Positions 16,895-28,253 of a stretch of DNA of 52,155 nt are shown here, in pieces. A model generated the notes under the pieces. It did not search any database. It had not been told where the DNA came from and saw nothing but the letters and a program-made list of their open reading frames with translations. Every line of letters starts with the position of its first letter. Position 1 is the first letter of the stretch. The position numbers and the translations under genes were made by a program. This stretch comes from Chara braunii (lineage: Eukaryota > Streptophyta > Charophyceae > Charales > Characeae): positions 290,784 through 342,938 of the forward strand of contig BFEA01000048.1 in the NCBI GenBank assembly GCA_003427395.1, written 5' to 3'.

Positions 16895-19800
16895 ACAGTT
16901 CGTTAGTGTGGCGATGACACTGCCAGCTTTGTACCTTTCGAAAACCTGAAGGAAGAATCTCCATCAGCTTCCAGACTTCCTCTGAACCATCCACAGTCGT
17001 GCAGTACCAGGTTCCAATTGGGTCCGTCTCTTCAAGGCTTAACAAGCGGTTCCACTCCTCTGGAATAGCTTCCAACAGTTGGCACCAATGCGCCTCCACG
17101 TTTCTCAAAGGACCCAGTATCTCCAGTAGTTCAGATGTAGCTCTCCAAGTACCCAAAAGCGGGTTCCTCAAATCCCGAATCGTTGTTACCCCTCTCCGAA
17201 CCCACGCTGAGCCAAAAGAGCATGTGGATTCATCTGCCTTAAACCAGCCAACATCTTCTCTTGTGATCAGAGGGTTCTCGAACAGCACCTGAGCTTGTAC
17301 CTCTTCCTTAGTTACTGGTTGAGTGCGTCCTTCTGGCGGGAGGTTATTCCATGCTTTAATCACCTCGCGCCAAAACTTGGACTTCAACCTTTTCCGCCTG
17401 AAAGAAGGGATGAACATAGAGTGCCAGACATCCTCCGGCCGACACAGCTTCCACTCCTTCATAAGGATGAGCTCCGCCAGTTCCACCCAATGCTCCTTCT
17501 TCGGAGCGTTTGCCACTTTAACGATCCACATGCTGAGCTGCGCTTGATTCCTTTTGACAGGGTCAACCAAGTTCAGTCCTCCCTCTGCTCGTGGAAATGT
17601 GAGCAGGTCCCACGCCACCTTGATCAAAACTCCCTCACCTTCTTTGACCCTTGGTTTCCATATAAACCGTGCCACCAAGTTCTTGATTGCTTTCCAGACG
17701 CTGTCTGACACTTCCCTCACTGTGCTCACGAACCACATGATGGAAAACAGTGCAGCATTTGCGACCAACGCTCTCCCAATAATTGACAGATGCCAGACCA
17801 CCCCCCACATTCGCAGTCTGGCTGAAATTCTTTGCTGTAGTAACAGGCCTTGCATCGAACCCTCCACCTGCAGGCTCACCAAGACTCCTAAAAATCTCTC
17901 TTCCTCCCCGTCCTTAATCCTCTTCATACCCCATTGCACCGTTAACTCAAACTGTGCTGGCAGCAAATAGACTGATTTATTCCAGTTCACAGAAGCCTCC
18001 GACAGATTTGAGTATTCTATCAAGACACCTTTCAACGCGCTCAGTAAGCTCGTCGAGTTCTTGCTGATGACAAACAGGTCATCAGCGAGAGCCTTGACTT
18101 TGCACTGTGCTCCACTGTGCAGTGGCAGGCCTTTGATAACCGGATTACGGCGGACCCTGTTGAGAACCACTTCCATCTGCAGCACGAACAGGAGTGGGGC
18201 CAGAGGGCACCCTTGCCTTAGGGAGCGGGAGAGCTTGAAAGAGTCCGATAAGTGGCCGTTGATCATAACGGCGGAAGTCGACAGTGTGTGCATAGCCACT
18301 GTCCATTTGCAGCAGGAGTCACCAAAGCCCATTCTCTTCAAAGTTGTGAAGACGAAGGGCCACCCAACCTTGTCGTAGGCCTTCTCTAGGTCCAACAGCA
18401 AGACTGCAGTATCCATACTTTCCGATTGCACAACCTCTAATACTTCCAAAGTTGTGACTATGTTATTAAAAATCGACCGACCCCTCACAAAGGCCCCTTG
18501 GTCGCCTTCCACTAGGTCCGGTAGATGGTTTCCAAGTCTCCTTGCCAGGGTCTTCGCCAGGATCTTGTAGGAGACATTCAAAAGCGAAATAGGCCTCCAA
18601 TTTCTCACTTCGGTCTTATCCCCTTTCTTAAATAACATACTTATCACCCCATGAGTCATTCCCTTCCCTAGGCGACCTCCTATCAGAATCTGATTGTATA
18701 GATCAACTAGCTTTGGGCCTATTGAAGGCCATGTGGCGCTGTAGAACTCAATCGTTAGGCCATCGATCCCTGGAGATTTTCCTTTGGCCATTGATTTAAC
18801 TGTCTGAGACAGTTCTTCCAATGACACTGGCCTGTCCAGGTCAAGTCTGGCTGTATCAGAGAGCTTCACGTTAGTGTCGTCCCACATGTCGGATTGGCCG
18901 GACAGATCCAACGTCGGCTCTTCTTGTGGGCGCCTCGAAGTCAAAATGTCCTTATAGTAAAGCTTTGCATAGAGGAGCATGCCCGCAGCGGTAGACGCGT
19001 TCGGTGCCGAGTTGTCGAATGGATGGCGGAGTTCCATTGTTTGTTGGTATGCCCGTTGGGGCTGCAACTTACGAAAGGTTTCCCTTGTCATCTGATCATG
19101 AGTCTCAATACCTTTCTCCTTTAGTAACTCCAACCATCTTTTCTGCTTCCCCTGTTGTAGCTTATCCCACTCTTCCAACCGTCTTTCCCTCTCTGCCGCC
19201 CACACCATTCTTGAAATGGGGTGACCGTCCATCTTCTCCTCCGCTTCTTCTACCCTCCTTTTGCAGATAGCTTCCTTCACGTTCCTTTCTTTGGCCAGGA
19301 TCCGAGAACAGACATCTAACACCCCTGACACAATTGCCAAGCCACTGTCTAGCCAGTCCGCTGACTCCGGAAAAAAGTCTCTTGCATCCTCCCATCTATT
19401 CATGTGATCTTCTACTCAGGTGCAAATGTCTGGGTTCTCAAGAACCTGTTTGTTGAGACGAAAGAACCCTTTACCTCTCTCGCATCCCTCTTCTAGTCTA
19501 ATCTCCGCTGTCACTGGCATATGATCCGATAAGGGGTTACACACCTGTCGGACCCTGGTTACTCTGGACATAATCTGATCTGACACTAGAACGTAATCTA
19601 ACCGCCGTCCGGTGACTTGTTGTCTATTGTGATGCATGTGAGAGGTCCAGGTGTACCCCGGGTCACCCGGGTTCAATATCCGAAAGGGATCTGACAGTGC
19701 CAATGCAGCTGTAACGGACAATAGTTTTTCCATATCCTTTTTGGATGTTACTAGCGATCCAGGGCTCAGTGCATCGTCTAAGGACCTATTCCAATCACCG

Positions 19801-20231
19801 ACAATAATGACTTTCTCCACTTTAGGAATAATGGAAACGAGATTCCTGAAAAAGGTCTCTCTGTCTTTTTGCTTGGTAGGAGCATACACAGTCATTAAAA
19901 GTCATTCCTCTCTCTCTACTTCTATCTGCATCCACGCCCATCGCCCCCATAATTCCGCCTCCTTATCAATCACATTCACTTGTAAGTCTTTATGGAGCAA
20001 GATGCAGACACTCCCTCTTGTGCCTTGTGCCGGGGACCAAATTTGAGGCCCCTGCCACCAAGGCCCCAACTCCCGAATCTTGTCCTCACAAAGCTTCGTT
20101 TCCTGTACCATTACACAGTTCCTGTTCCAGTCATGAACCCAGGACTTCAAGGTCTTTTTTTTACTTCTCCTATTGGAGTCGCCCAGCCCCCTCAGATTCC
20201 ATGACACAAGCTTTAGTTTATCCATCCCCAT
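16857..20231 (-). pseudogene. LINE-1 ORF2: endonuclease and reverse transcriptase
   Basis: One frame from ATG 20231 to the stop at 16857, with internal TGA codons at 19902-19904 and 19416-19418. The N-terminus is an APE-type endonuclease that nicks target DNA: SWNLRGLG, QETK (residues 43-46), VYAPT, GDWNRSLDD, RRLDYVL and SDH. The RT region (from 19403) has KSPGIDGL, DLEKAYDKVGW (motif A), RQGCPLAPLLF (motif B) and the catalytic ALADD (motif C). RT catalytic residues are intact, so only the stops block translation. It overlaps ORF1 by 14 bp. After 16857 the frame is disturbed by the inverted repeat. Both TGA codons could come from CGA by CpG decay. Confidence 0.92.
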
Positions 20232-22842
20232 TCACTGCTCCAGCTTGCTCTTGGATGTGCGTCGTTCCTTGAGATTGTCCTGATTTATGCTGCGACAGCC
20301 TTTCAGCCCCTGAGATTCTGGTGTCCCGAGACCTCCGTGACGTCCTGGATCTGTCACATGTACTACCCCGAGATGAATTGGACTCAGACATGCCCTGCCA
20401 GTCTGCGGTCATGGCTTTAGCCAAGAATGGATAGACCAGGTTCTCTTCCGTCTCCAATTTTTCATTCACATTGATGAGGATGCTGGCCATGATGCCAGGT
20501 AACACTTTAATCGATTCCAACTCTTCTACTGACAAGCTTGCTAACCGAACTCATCTTACCCCCGCCTGAGAATCCGCCAGTTCAGGAGGGATTCGGGCGT
20601 CCAAAAGTGGAATGTATAACTTATAATATTGGTCGCCAGCCTCTACTATCAGGCTCACCATCGATGACCGAGGAATCAGATGTATCGGAACATGATGTCC
20701 ATACATTGTCTTCGTGAGGTTGATGATGTCCGTTGGCGAAGGAGATTGTTCCACATCTACTGACGGCAGCACCGGTGTTCCATCCGTATGGGCTAGTGCC
20801 AAGAAGTAGGCCTCGTCGTTCGCCATCGTACATAACAGAGGAACCACTCTTCTTTGCACCTTGTCTGCTTGACTTCTTTTTAACGTGTCCGCTCTTCGAT
20901 CATGTGGCTGTTCTGCGCGAGCCTCTACCATACTTCCTTCCTCCCTGGATTTCTTAGTGGCTGTTGCACTCAGCATGGAGGACCGCTCGTCCTCGGAATG
21001 TTCAGAGGCTTTCCCCCCCTCGTACCACTCGCTGCCCCATCGCACCCTGGATTGAGAGGAGGCCGATGTTCCTGATAACTCCTCCAGAGTTTTTCCCCCT
21101 CCGCCTAACTCTCCTTGATCCTGGTTTAGATCCCCTTTGTTCCCTTGCTGACATTAATGACCTTTCTCCCCTTGGTGAGAGTGTCTTCCCGTGCCTCCGC
21201 TGTCAACACCCCCTCTCCTTTCCTGTCTTCCAACATCTCTCCAGTTATTCTCTTTGTTCCCACCACTGCACCTTCTCCCACGGTCTCTCCAGTCCCCTCC
21301 CGTGCTCCTCCCTAGTCGAGACGGCCCTGGTCTATCCGCTCGCCATGAATGACCCAGCCTCGAGGAGAGAGTCTCTCTGCCTTGTGGAACCAGCTCCCTC
21401 CAGTTATATTGACTCGACGGATACCTTGGGATCGGTTGCAGAGGCGCCGGTGGCAGCCGAGCATCTTCGGGACCAGCACCCCAACGCCAGTCCTGGCGGT
21501 GATGATGACCCGATGGCGGCAGTTCCCTGTCACCTACATGACTCCCGATTGACCAATCAGGTCTTTCCACCCATGGTGGTTCGAAATGCTGCCCCCCCAA
21601 CCACTGGTCCATCGGGCTTCTGGTCTGCCCACGTCCTCCCAAGCCACAACCGTCCGGACCCCATCCACTTGCTGCGTCCAGGTGGCTATATTGGGGGTGC
21701 ATAGGAAGTCGCCTGATTTCTTCCGGGAAAGCTTCATTCGATATGCAGTCTGTCGCGTGCATCAAGTGACCTAGTGCGCTTTCCGTAGGGCGAGGTCCAC
21801 CACCCTGCGTTGAGTCCAATTCGCCTCTGCCCACTTGGTCCAACTGCTGTAACCCTTCGCACGCCATCTGGTCAGCCCATCTCGTACTTTGGCCCTGTAC
21901 TCCATTTGTGTTAGGGGCTTGTTGTGACACCGTGGGCCTTGGCTGTTCTTCCTAAGGTCCCTCTTGTCTTGGCCGCTCTTCGTGGGTTCTCTCCTGCCTT
22001 CCCTGCCTCTGTTCGTGCTGTGCGAACCTCGCCTTATGACCCCCCGTTCTGAAGCCTGAAGCGCTCGTCCCTTCCCCTTGTCTTACCCTCGGACAGCTGG
22101 CCTCCATATGGAAATACCACCTACACCTCTTACACCAGTCTGTGTAAGGGGTGGCAATTTCCACCTTCCATCTCTCCCCCATAGGAGCTTGAATTGTCAA
22201 ATCATCGTTCACTTGCTCTCTTGCTTCTGGAGCCATGTCAAACTTGATGTTCATAAGTTTCAGCCTTGCACTGTCGTACTCCGGCGAGTGCATCTTCAAC
22301 ACCTCTCCAAACATCCCTTGCACCGCACTGTGCAAGTAATAGTACGCGTCCAAGGGCACTCTCAACGCCATGACCCAAAATTTTGTTTCTGCCTCATGCA
22401 TCCTGATCTCCTTGAGTTCTACTAAAGGGAGCCAGGGTTTGAGAGTAACGATATACTCCTCGTCTTCTTGCAATTTTATCTTGAATTCCTTCTGGCGGAT
22501 GAGCCACGTAGCGATGTCCTTGGATCTTGCTACGTAAGAAACAACATTAGCTCCTTCAAACTTCACTCTCCCTCTCTCTACTTCGGGCCCAAACAGTTTT
22601 TTAACAAACCACCCATCCTCATAGGCTCTAATTAGGTCTTCCTTCACCTGTCTTGTGAGATTTCTCGCCACCCCCTGAAAAGTGACGATAACGGTATGCT
22701 CCTTTAGCCACGCTTCTTTAACTGCGTTGACCTGGCCGTTGACTACAAATCTTTTACCCTCTCTGTCTTCCACCACTTCCCCTAGTGTTGCATCCTTCAG
22801 ACATACTCCTTGAGTATAGCATCTTTCCACTGATTCTCTCAT
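20218..22842 (-). pseudogene. LINE-1 ORF1: nucleic-acid-binding protein
   Basis: A single frame of 875 codon positions from ATG 22842 to 20218, interrupted by TAG 21952-21954, TAA 21154-21156 and TGA 20551-20553. The N-terminal 240 residues resemble the DUF4283-type region of plant LINE ORF1 proteins and end in a CCHC zinc knuckle, CKRCRWYFHMEASC (about residues 237-250; C-x2-C-x4-H-x4-C). A Gly/Arg/Gln-rich low-complexity stretch follows, then a C-terminal region (VDVEQSPSPTDIINLTKTM). It would bind LINE RNA and form the ribonucleoprotein. Unusually long for an ORF1. Confidence 0.85.
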
Positions 22843-23386
22843 CCTCTCATTAGCCTCTGTTGTCGCCGATGGAGTGGGAGGACGTTCCTCCTACTAGAAT
22901 CTCGATTCGCCATCTTCTTCGCACAAGGGCGATTACAGTTGAAACAAGCCTAAGATAAGGTTTTCAGCGATGAGTCGGTGGAAGTGACATCACCTTTAGG
23001 CAGTGGCCAAGGCAACTTAAATGGGAGGAAGGTGGGCAAGGTGAATCTCGCCGACTATATACATAAGGAGTTGATTGCCCGCTCAGTTCTTCGAAAACAC
23101 CGACAACTCCCTACAAACCATAGGGGCTACTGCCTGGCATGGGTATCCCCGCTGCCTAGCTGGAAGTACTTCCCAACCTGTGCTATAACACTACCCTAGT
23201 CTATACTACAGGACTGCCTAGGCGGACCCTGTCATTCAACTCTGAAGAAGAGTCGGACATGGCCGACCTTCGCTCTCCGTCGCGATGACGAAGTTCGCGG
23301 CTCGGCAGCGCCGTCGACGAAGCGCACGGCGACGGTGTGACATGGAGCGCTACGCTGCTCGCCCGTGCTGGTTCGCTCCTCGCAAA
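22843..23386 (-). promoter_or_regulatory. LINE-1 5' untranslated region
   Basis: The first 544 bp of the element in transcript direction, reaching the target duplication. The first 150 bp (23386-23235) are CpG-rich. It would have to contain the internal promoter of a full-length LINE, but no defined box was recognised. Confidence 0.5.
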
Positions 23387-23399
23387 ATAAATCAGATTT
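23387..23399. repeat. Target-site duplication of LINE-1, right
   Basis: ATAAATCAGATTT, identical to 14989-15001. Confidence 0.9.
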
Positions 23400-24286
23400 T
23401 TATATTGCCCGTGAGTGAAAGAAAAAAGAAAAAAAGAAAATACTATCTTTATTGCAATGATGTTGGGCAGGGTAGTCTTGGAGGTCGTGCTCATTGTCTT
23501 CCTCCACAGAATGCACCTCACCGGTAAGGCGGTCACATTCTGGATGTTACTGTTTTTTTTTTTTTTTCTTGATCGTGTGTTTCTTATAAGTCCCCTGCCA
23601 ATGAGGCAGGGGGGAATCCGTGAATTGCTCAAGCCTTCCGTGATCTGCTCAAGCTGTGTTTTGTCAGAGGATTGTAAAACTCATCACACTAGTACTCAGG
23701 GGAATGTATCCAGCCATTTTCACGGCCGGATCCGTGTGCCCGTTTTTTCTTCCTTCTATTCTCTTTTTCGAATCTGACAACCTGACCATGGGGCTGAGAT
23801 GCCCTCACTGAGGGCACACTCACAGTACCACTTCCAAGAATGTATAAAACTGCAATCACGGCCAAAGCTTTGTTTCGTTTTTTTTTCCTTCTTTTTTTCT
23901 GAGTTCACGGCCGCAACTTTTCTTCTTCTTCTTCTTTTTTTTTTTTGTTCTTTCCATGAGAGTACTAGAAAGAAAACGGAGTGGTACCCAGGCTGTTGCA
24001 TACTCGTGAAACACAGTCATAAGTATGGCGCAGATTCCCAAAACCGACCAGATAATACAGAGTAAAATTCAGTAAATACAAACACTGTATTACAGAGGAA
24101 GACTTGAGATACATGGACTGGCTCTGACCTAACTCGGAGTGCAATGGAACACTCTCAATCATTCGTCAGGGGTGTGAAAGCCCTGGCAGTAGACATAGAC
24201 GAAGGTCAGGGTCTGAGATCATCCACGGAAGAATGGAGGGAGGAGAGAGAGACGAAGGGAGGAGGAGAGGGAAGATGACGTCAACT
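23400..24286. other. No gene seen; T-rich tracts
   Basis: Sequence between the two LINEs. Contains T/C-rich runs at 23550-23570, 23879-23900 and 23920-23948, and a purine-rich stretch at 24230-24285 that abuts the 3' end of LINE-2. No reliable coding region. Confidence 0.4.
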
Positions 24287-24720
24287 CCGGTGATAGTGGT
24301 GTTGTTATAAGCAATCACCACTACCACCCGGGGAGAGGCTCCATCTATTGGTGGGGAGCAACACCTGCTGGAAAACGGGTCCAGCGTCCCATGTACAATT
24401 CACATTTGAGGCGCATCAGAAAGGCTAAATGCTAAAGCCTGCCAGCATTGATTACCCTGACAAACAGGGGATTGACTGTGCAGGTCCTCTAGCTAAGACC
24501 CAGGACTCATCGCACTCATGGCAGACCTTGGCAGGGTGGGGAAGGGGGAGCCTCTTCACCGTGAAACCGGCGCCTGATTCCTACTGCTGCAACCTAGTTC
24601 CTCCCTTCCCCCAATGGTGTGTGACCTGTGTATAAAGACATCTGAGATCGGGGCTGTTCCCGACAATCCTGCTGTCCCCTCTTTCCTCGACTCTCCTCTG
24701 TCTTTCGCACTCATTTTTTC
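24287..24720 (-). other. LINE-2 3' untranslated region with structured tail
   Basis: Directly downstream of ORF2. It contains CCTGCCAGCATTGATTACCC (+ strand 24441), the core ending GCGTCCC (+ 24391) and a hairpin with arms TAGTGGTG (24294-24301) and CACCACTA (24316-24323). Other tails in this window match this region, so it is their source family. No poly(A) remains here; instead a pyrimidine-rich stretch follows on the - strand. Confidence 0.75.
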
Positions 24721-25479
24721 CTACATGCCATACCACTGCGCTTCGACTAGACAGTTGGATGGGCGGGGGAAGGGATCAGGGAATGCTTCAGGGGGTTTAA
24801 GGGGGATCTCTGCGTCAAGCGTAGCCTTGTCATTGAAGATTAGATGATAATTCCTCTCTATTATTACCCCCTGTTGACTGTCATCGTTCCTCTTTATCTC
24901 TCCTTTCCATTCCACCCTCCCGATCCTCCCTCCCTCGGGGCCTCCCAGCCAGCTTGAACAGAACTCTTGTATTTTGTTTTTGATGTTCTTGAGTGTTTGC
25001 AGATTCCGGATATTGGCTTTAACCGTATCCCATTTGGCTAATATTTCAGTTTGAATCTGCAATATCACGCTTTCTGCGAATTTTGGGCCCTCTAGTCTCA
25101 CCTTTTCCATTTCGTAAGTGCAACGACGTCTCCAAAGCGCCCAGAGAACCGCTCGTCTACCCGTTACGAACATGTTAGTGGTGAATTCGTCAGGGTGATC
25201 TGTCAACCACCCAGGCCAGGTTTCACAAAGAAATGCCTTCCAATCCCAGGGCGAGGGAGAGTTCGTGCCTAAATGGCTCCAAATTTTGTCCCACCATCTC
25301 CACATCCACAGTGCACCACGGCACTGTAGGAAAATATGCTCTATTGTTTCCGGGTGTTTGCGGGCCGGATAGGCATTCATGCATAGGTTGCACCAGGGAA
25401 GGGCCAAGCCTCGCTGCTCCAGCGTTGTTCTGTCAATCAGGCAGTTGTTGGTTGGTAGGCAACGATTGGATCGACGCAA
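24721..25479 (-). pseudogene. LINE-2 ORF2 C-terminal zinc-binding domain
   Basis: An open frame of 252 codons. LPTNNCLIDRTTLEQRG leads into WCNLCMNAY and HPETIEHIFLQC, a Cys/His zinc-binding pattern, then WMWRWWDKIW and GRRAVLWALWRRRC. It ends FPDPFPRPSNCLVEAQ. It is in a different reading frame from the RT. Its counterpart in the cut-up LINE is at 7492-8033 plus 10057-10241. Confidence 0.85.
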
Positions 25480-25711
25480 TCTTGGTCGGTTTCGCCTTGG
25501 CCAACCGAAACCATTTTACCGGTCTTACCTCCGCCTGGCTGAGATTCAGGTGGGATCTTCATCGGTCACTTACCTGATCGGCGAGGTTGGTTCTCGGTCG
25601 AAGGAGCCTGTATGTCGATTTTACCGTTAAACCGTAAAGTGTTTTTGTGTTGTTCTTTTCTCTCCGTCATTGGGATGTCCACGACCATTCCAATGGGTCC
25701 AAGGGTAGTTG

Positions 25712-26149
25712 TTAGATTGGAGTGGTCGGCCTGAACGCTATCCATTGTTGGTCTTCTTGGAGGACCCTGATCCGGAAAAGATCTGTTTGTGGGTATACAG
25801 ACGTTTTATCGTCGGTATCGTTGTAAGGAATGTTTCCTCTCCGTACCAGGAAACGGTTAACCGTTGCCGATCCGTTCGGTTGCACAACCGCTACCCTGCC
25901 CACGCCTCCTGTAGTATGTGGGCATGCCACCCAGTCGTCTGCCTGCAAGATGGGCCCCCTGCGTAGAATTCTTAGCCAGTGTATAGGGATCATTTCTGTC
26001 AATCTGTCCAGCGCGTCTTGGGGGTGGTGCCAATAACGAAGCTTCTCCCGCAGCTGGTCGGGACCGATCCATTCCTTTTTTTCCGCATTCCATATGTCGT
26101 GTATCCTTGTGACCCCTTTCTTCACCCATCCTTGCCATGGCGAATCCAT
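25712..26149 (-). pseudogene. LINE-2 ORF2 connecting region
   Basis: An open frame of 145 codons (WQGWVKKGVTRIHDIW, GPILQADDWV, QQWIAFRP) between the RT and the zinc-binding domain, in the same frame as the RT. Matches 6158-6739. The function of this region in LINEs is unclear; it is kept in all three related copies here. Confidence 0.8.
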
Positions 26150-26584
26150 GCAGTGGAGGGTTTAGCCATTCGTGTCAGTTATCCACCTGTTACCAAAAAG
26201 GGGTTGGCGAGCCACCTCCTCCCATCTTTCTGGAGGGGTTTTGTCCGGGAGGGGGAGGTTTCTCTAGGTAGCGAGGAGGTTGGCCTAGAAGGGGTCCTTT
26301 GCCAAGTCTTCCTTGAGCAACTGTATGGGTGTGACGGGGCAGGGGTCCCGTTGCTGTGGCGTTCTAAGAATGGGCCAGCTTCGGTTTTCAAGCCACATTA
26401 ATGGGTCCGTGCCATTTTGGGTTTGGGGGGCCAGTCAGGAGATTTGTTCCAAAGCCAGCGCCTGCCAAGGGGAATCATTGTTGAAAATAAGTCGTTTGAT
26501 CCATTGGAGTGCCAGTGCCTTGGTCTGTGTAAGCGGGTCGATAATCCCCAGCCCCCTCTTTTCTTTGGGCAGGGTAATAGAGTG

Positions 26585-27935
26585 TCATGCCACCCGACTA
26601 ATAACATTTTGCTTGTCGTGGTCCCCCCTCCACAAAAAGGCGGCAACTTGGCGTTGCAGGGGGCGAAGTTCTTTTTTGTCCAGCGCCCAGATTGCAGATT
26701 TATACCACATGGAGACCAGAACCACGTTATTGATTATGAGGGCGGGGCCCCATAATGAAGTGTGCCTGCCTTTCCAGGCCGCCATTTTTACCAGAGGGGG
26801 GGCCGTGATCCATTCGTGGTTGGTGGCCGGTCTGCCCTCGACAGTCATAGAAATACCAAGCACTCTTATAGGGGCCTCTTTAGGAAGCCATCTGAGTTTT
26901 GGCTGTTCTGGGGGCCTCACGCCTTGGTGGTGAATCCACCAGCCCTGGGTTTTGTTTCCCCAATTTACTTTCATGTCTGACAGGAAATAGAAGCGGTCCA
27001 TCATCCATTGCACTCCCTCCATTGATTCCTTGGATGCATCAACCATCAAAGTCAGGTCATCTGCAAACAGTGAGCAGACCGGTATTGCTTCCTTAGGTAT
27101 TGCCGATACCCGAATTCTCTTGATATCCTTATGGGTCCTCAGGTTGGCTGCTAGTGCTTCCATGACAAGTACGAACAGGTAGGGGGCGATCGGGTCCCCT
27201 TGCCTAACGGACCTCTGCAGCTCAATGGGCGGGGCCAGGTTGTGATTCACCATAACCCTGGTTGTCGCGTTTATGTGTAAAATTTGTACCCAGCGTCGGA
27301 ATTGGGGTCCAAAGTTTAGCTTTGCTAAACATTTATCAAGGAAGTACCAGTCGACATGGTCATAAGCCTTTTCAAAGTCTATGAAAATTATTGCTGCATT
27401 ATTTTGAGTCTGCCTGGTTAACTTAATCATTTCGTTGACCAAAAGGATATTGTCTTGAATATTTCTGCCCTGGATGAAGCCCGTCTGGTCCGGGTGAATG
27501 ATGTCGGCCATTATTGGTTCCAGGCGGTTTGTCAGGGCTTTGGAGATCAGTTTATAGACCACCGTAAGCAGCGTAATCGGTCTATAATTCCAGATGTTGG
27601 TCTTGTCACCTATTTTGTAAAGGAGTGTCAACACGCCTTGCCCCACGACTTCCCCCATCCTACCAGTCGCCCAGACTTCGCGGTAGAAGTCCATGAGGTC
27701 TTGTGAGACAGCCGGCTACATGGTGTCCCAGAATTCCTTCGGTAAGCCGTCGATGCCCGGAGTTTTGTCTTCCTCCATTTGCTTCAGCGCCTCCTTTATT
27801 TCCTTTTTTGCTAGGGGGGTGTCGAGCACTTCTCGTTGCTGGGTTGTGAGGGATTTGTTTAATGGGGCTAGGAACTCCTCAATTTCCTGTTGCCGCTGAT
27901 CCGTCGGCTGATGCCCACAGGTGGATGTGAAGAGT
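26585..27935 (-). pseudogene. LINE-2 reverse transcriptase
   Basis: The main open part (27694-26585, 369 codons) contains FIDFEKAYDHVDW (motif A, residues 104-116), RQGDPIAPYLF (motif B) and SLFADDLTLMV (catalytic FADD, 210-213), all intact. The upstream part KTPGIDGLPKEFW is in the same frame but broken by a TAG near 27717 and a TAA at 27935-27937. It reverse-transcribes LINE RNA at the nicked target. The frame is shifted relative to the endonuclease. Confidence 0.92.
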
Positions 27936-28253
27936 TACTGATAGAAGTCTCTAGCTATTTGTGTACATGCTGCAGTGGATGTGACCAGGGGGCCCTGGTT
28001 GATGTGAAGGTCTTCCAGTGCCTCAATCACTGATCTCCTAGTGCTCAGCCTGGCCATTGCGAAGAATCTCGCATCCATCGCGCCTTCCATGTTATATTTG
28101 GAGAGTTTGCCCGGATTCTGGCCCCCTGCCATCTACGTTCCATGTGAGAGAGCAGTTCCGCTTCCAGTGTCTGAATAGCACGGGCTGTGTCGATATCAGG
28201 GTCATTTGTGTCGTCCTCCTGCTTCTGGAAATGATGCAGGCGGCGTTGCGCGT

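Larger units (their letters stand above)
15002..23386 (-). mobile_element. LINE-1: full-length LINE retrotransposon
   Basis: An 8.4-kb element bounded by a perfect 13-bp target duplication and ending, on the - strand, in an A/T-rich tail (T-rich on + at 15002-15027). Order in the transcript direction: GC-rich 5' untranslated region (23386-22843), ORF1 (22842-20218), ORF2 (20231-16857, then a disturbed segment, then zinc-binding C-terminus 16188-15685), 3' untranslated region (15684-15002). The coding sequence to 16857 is broken by five stop codons only, without frameshifts, so the insertion is fairly young but dead. L1-like plant lineage by its domain order. Confidence 0.9.
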
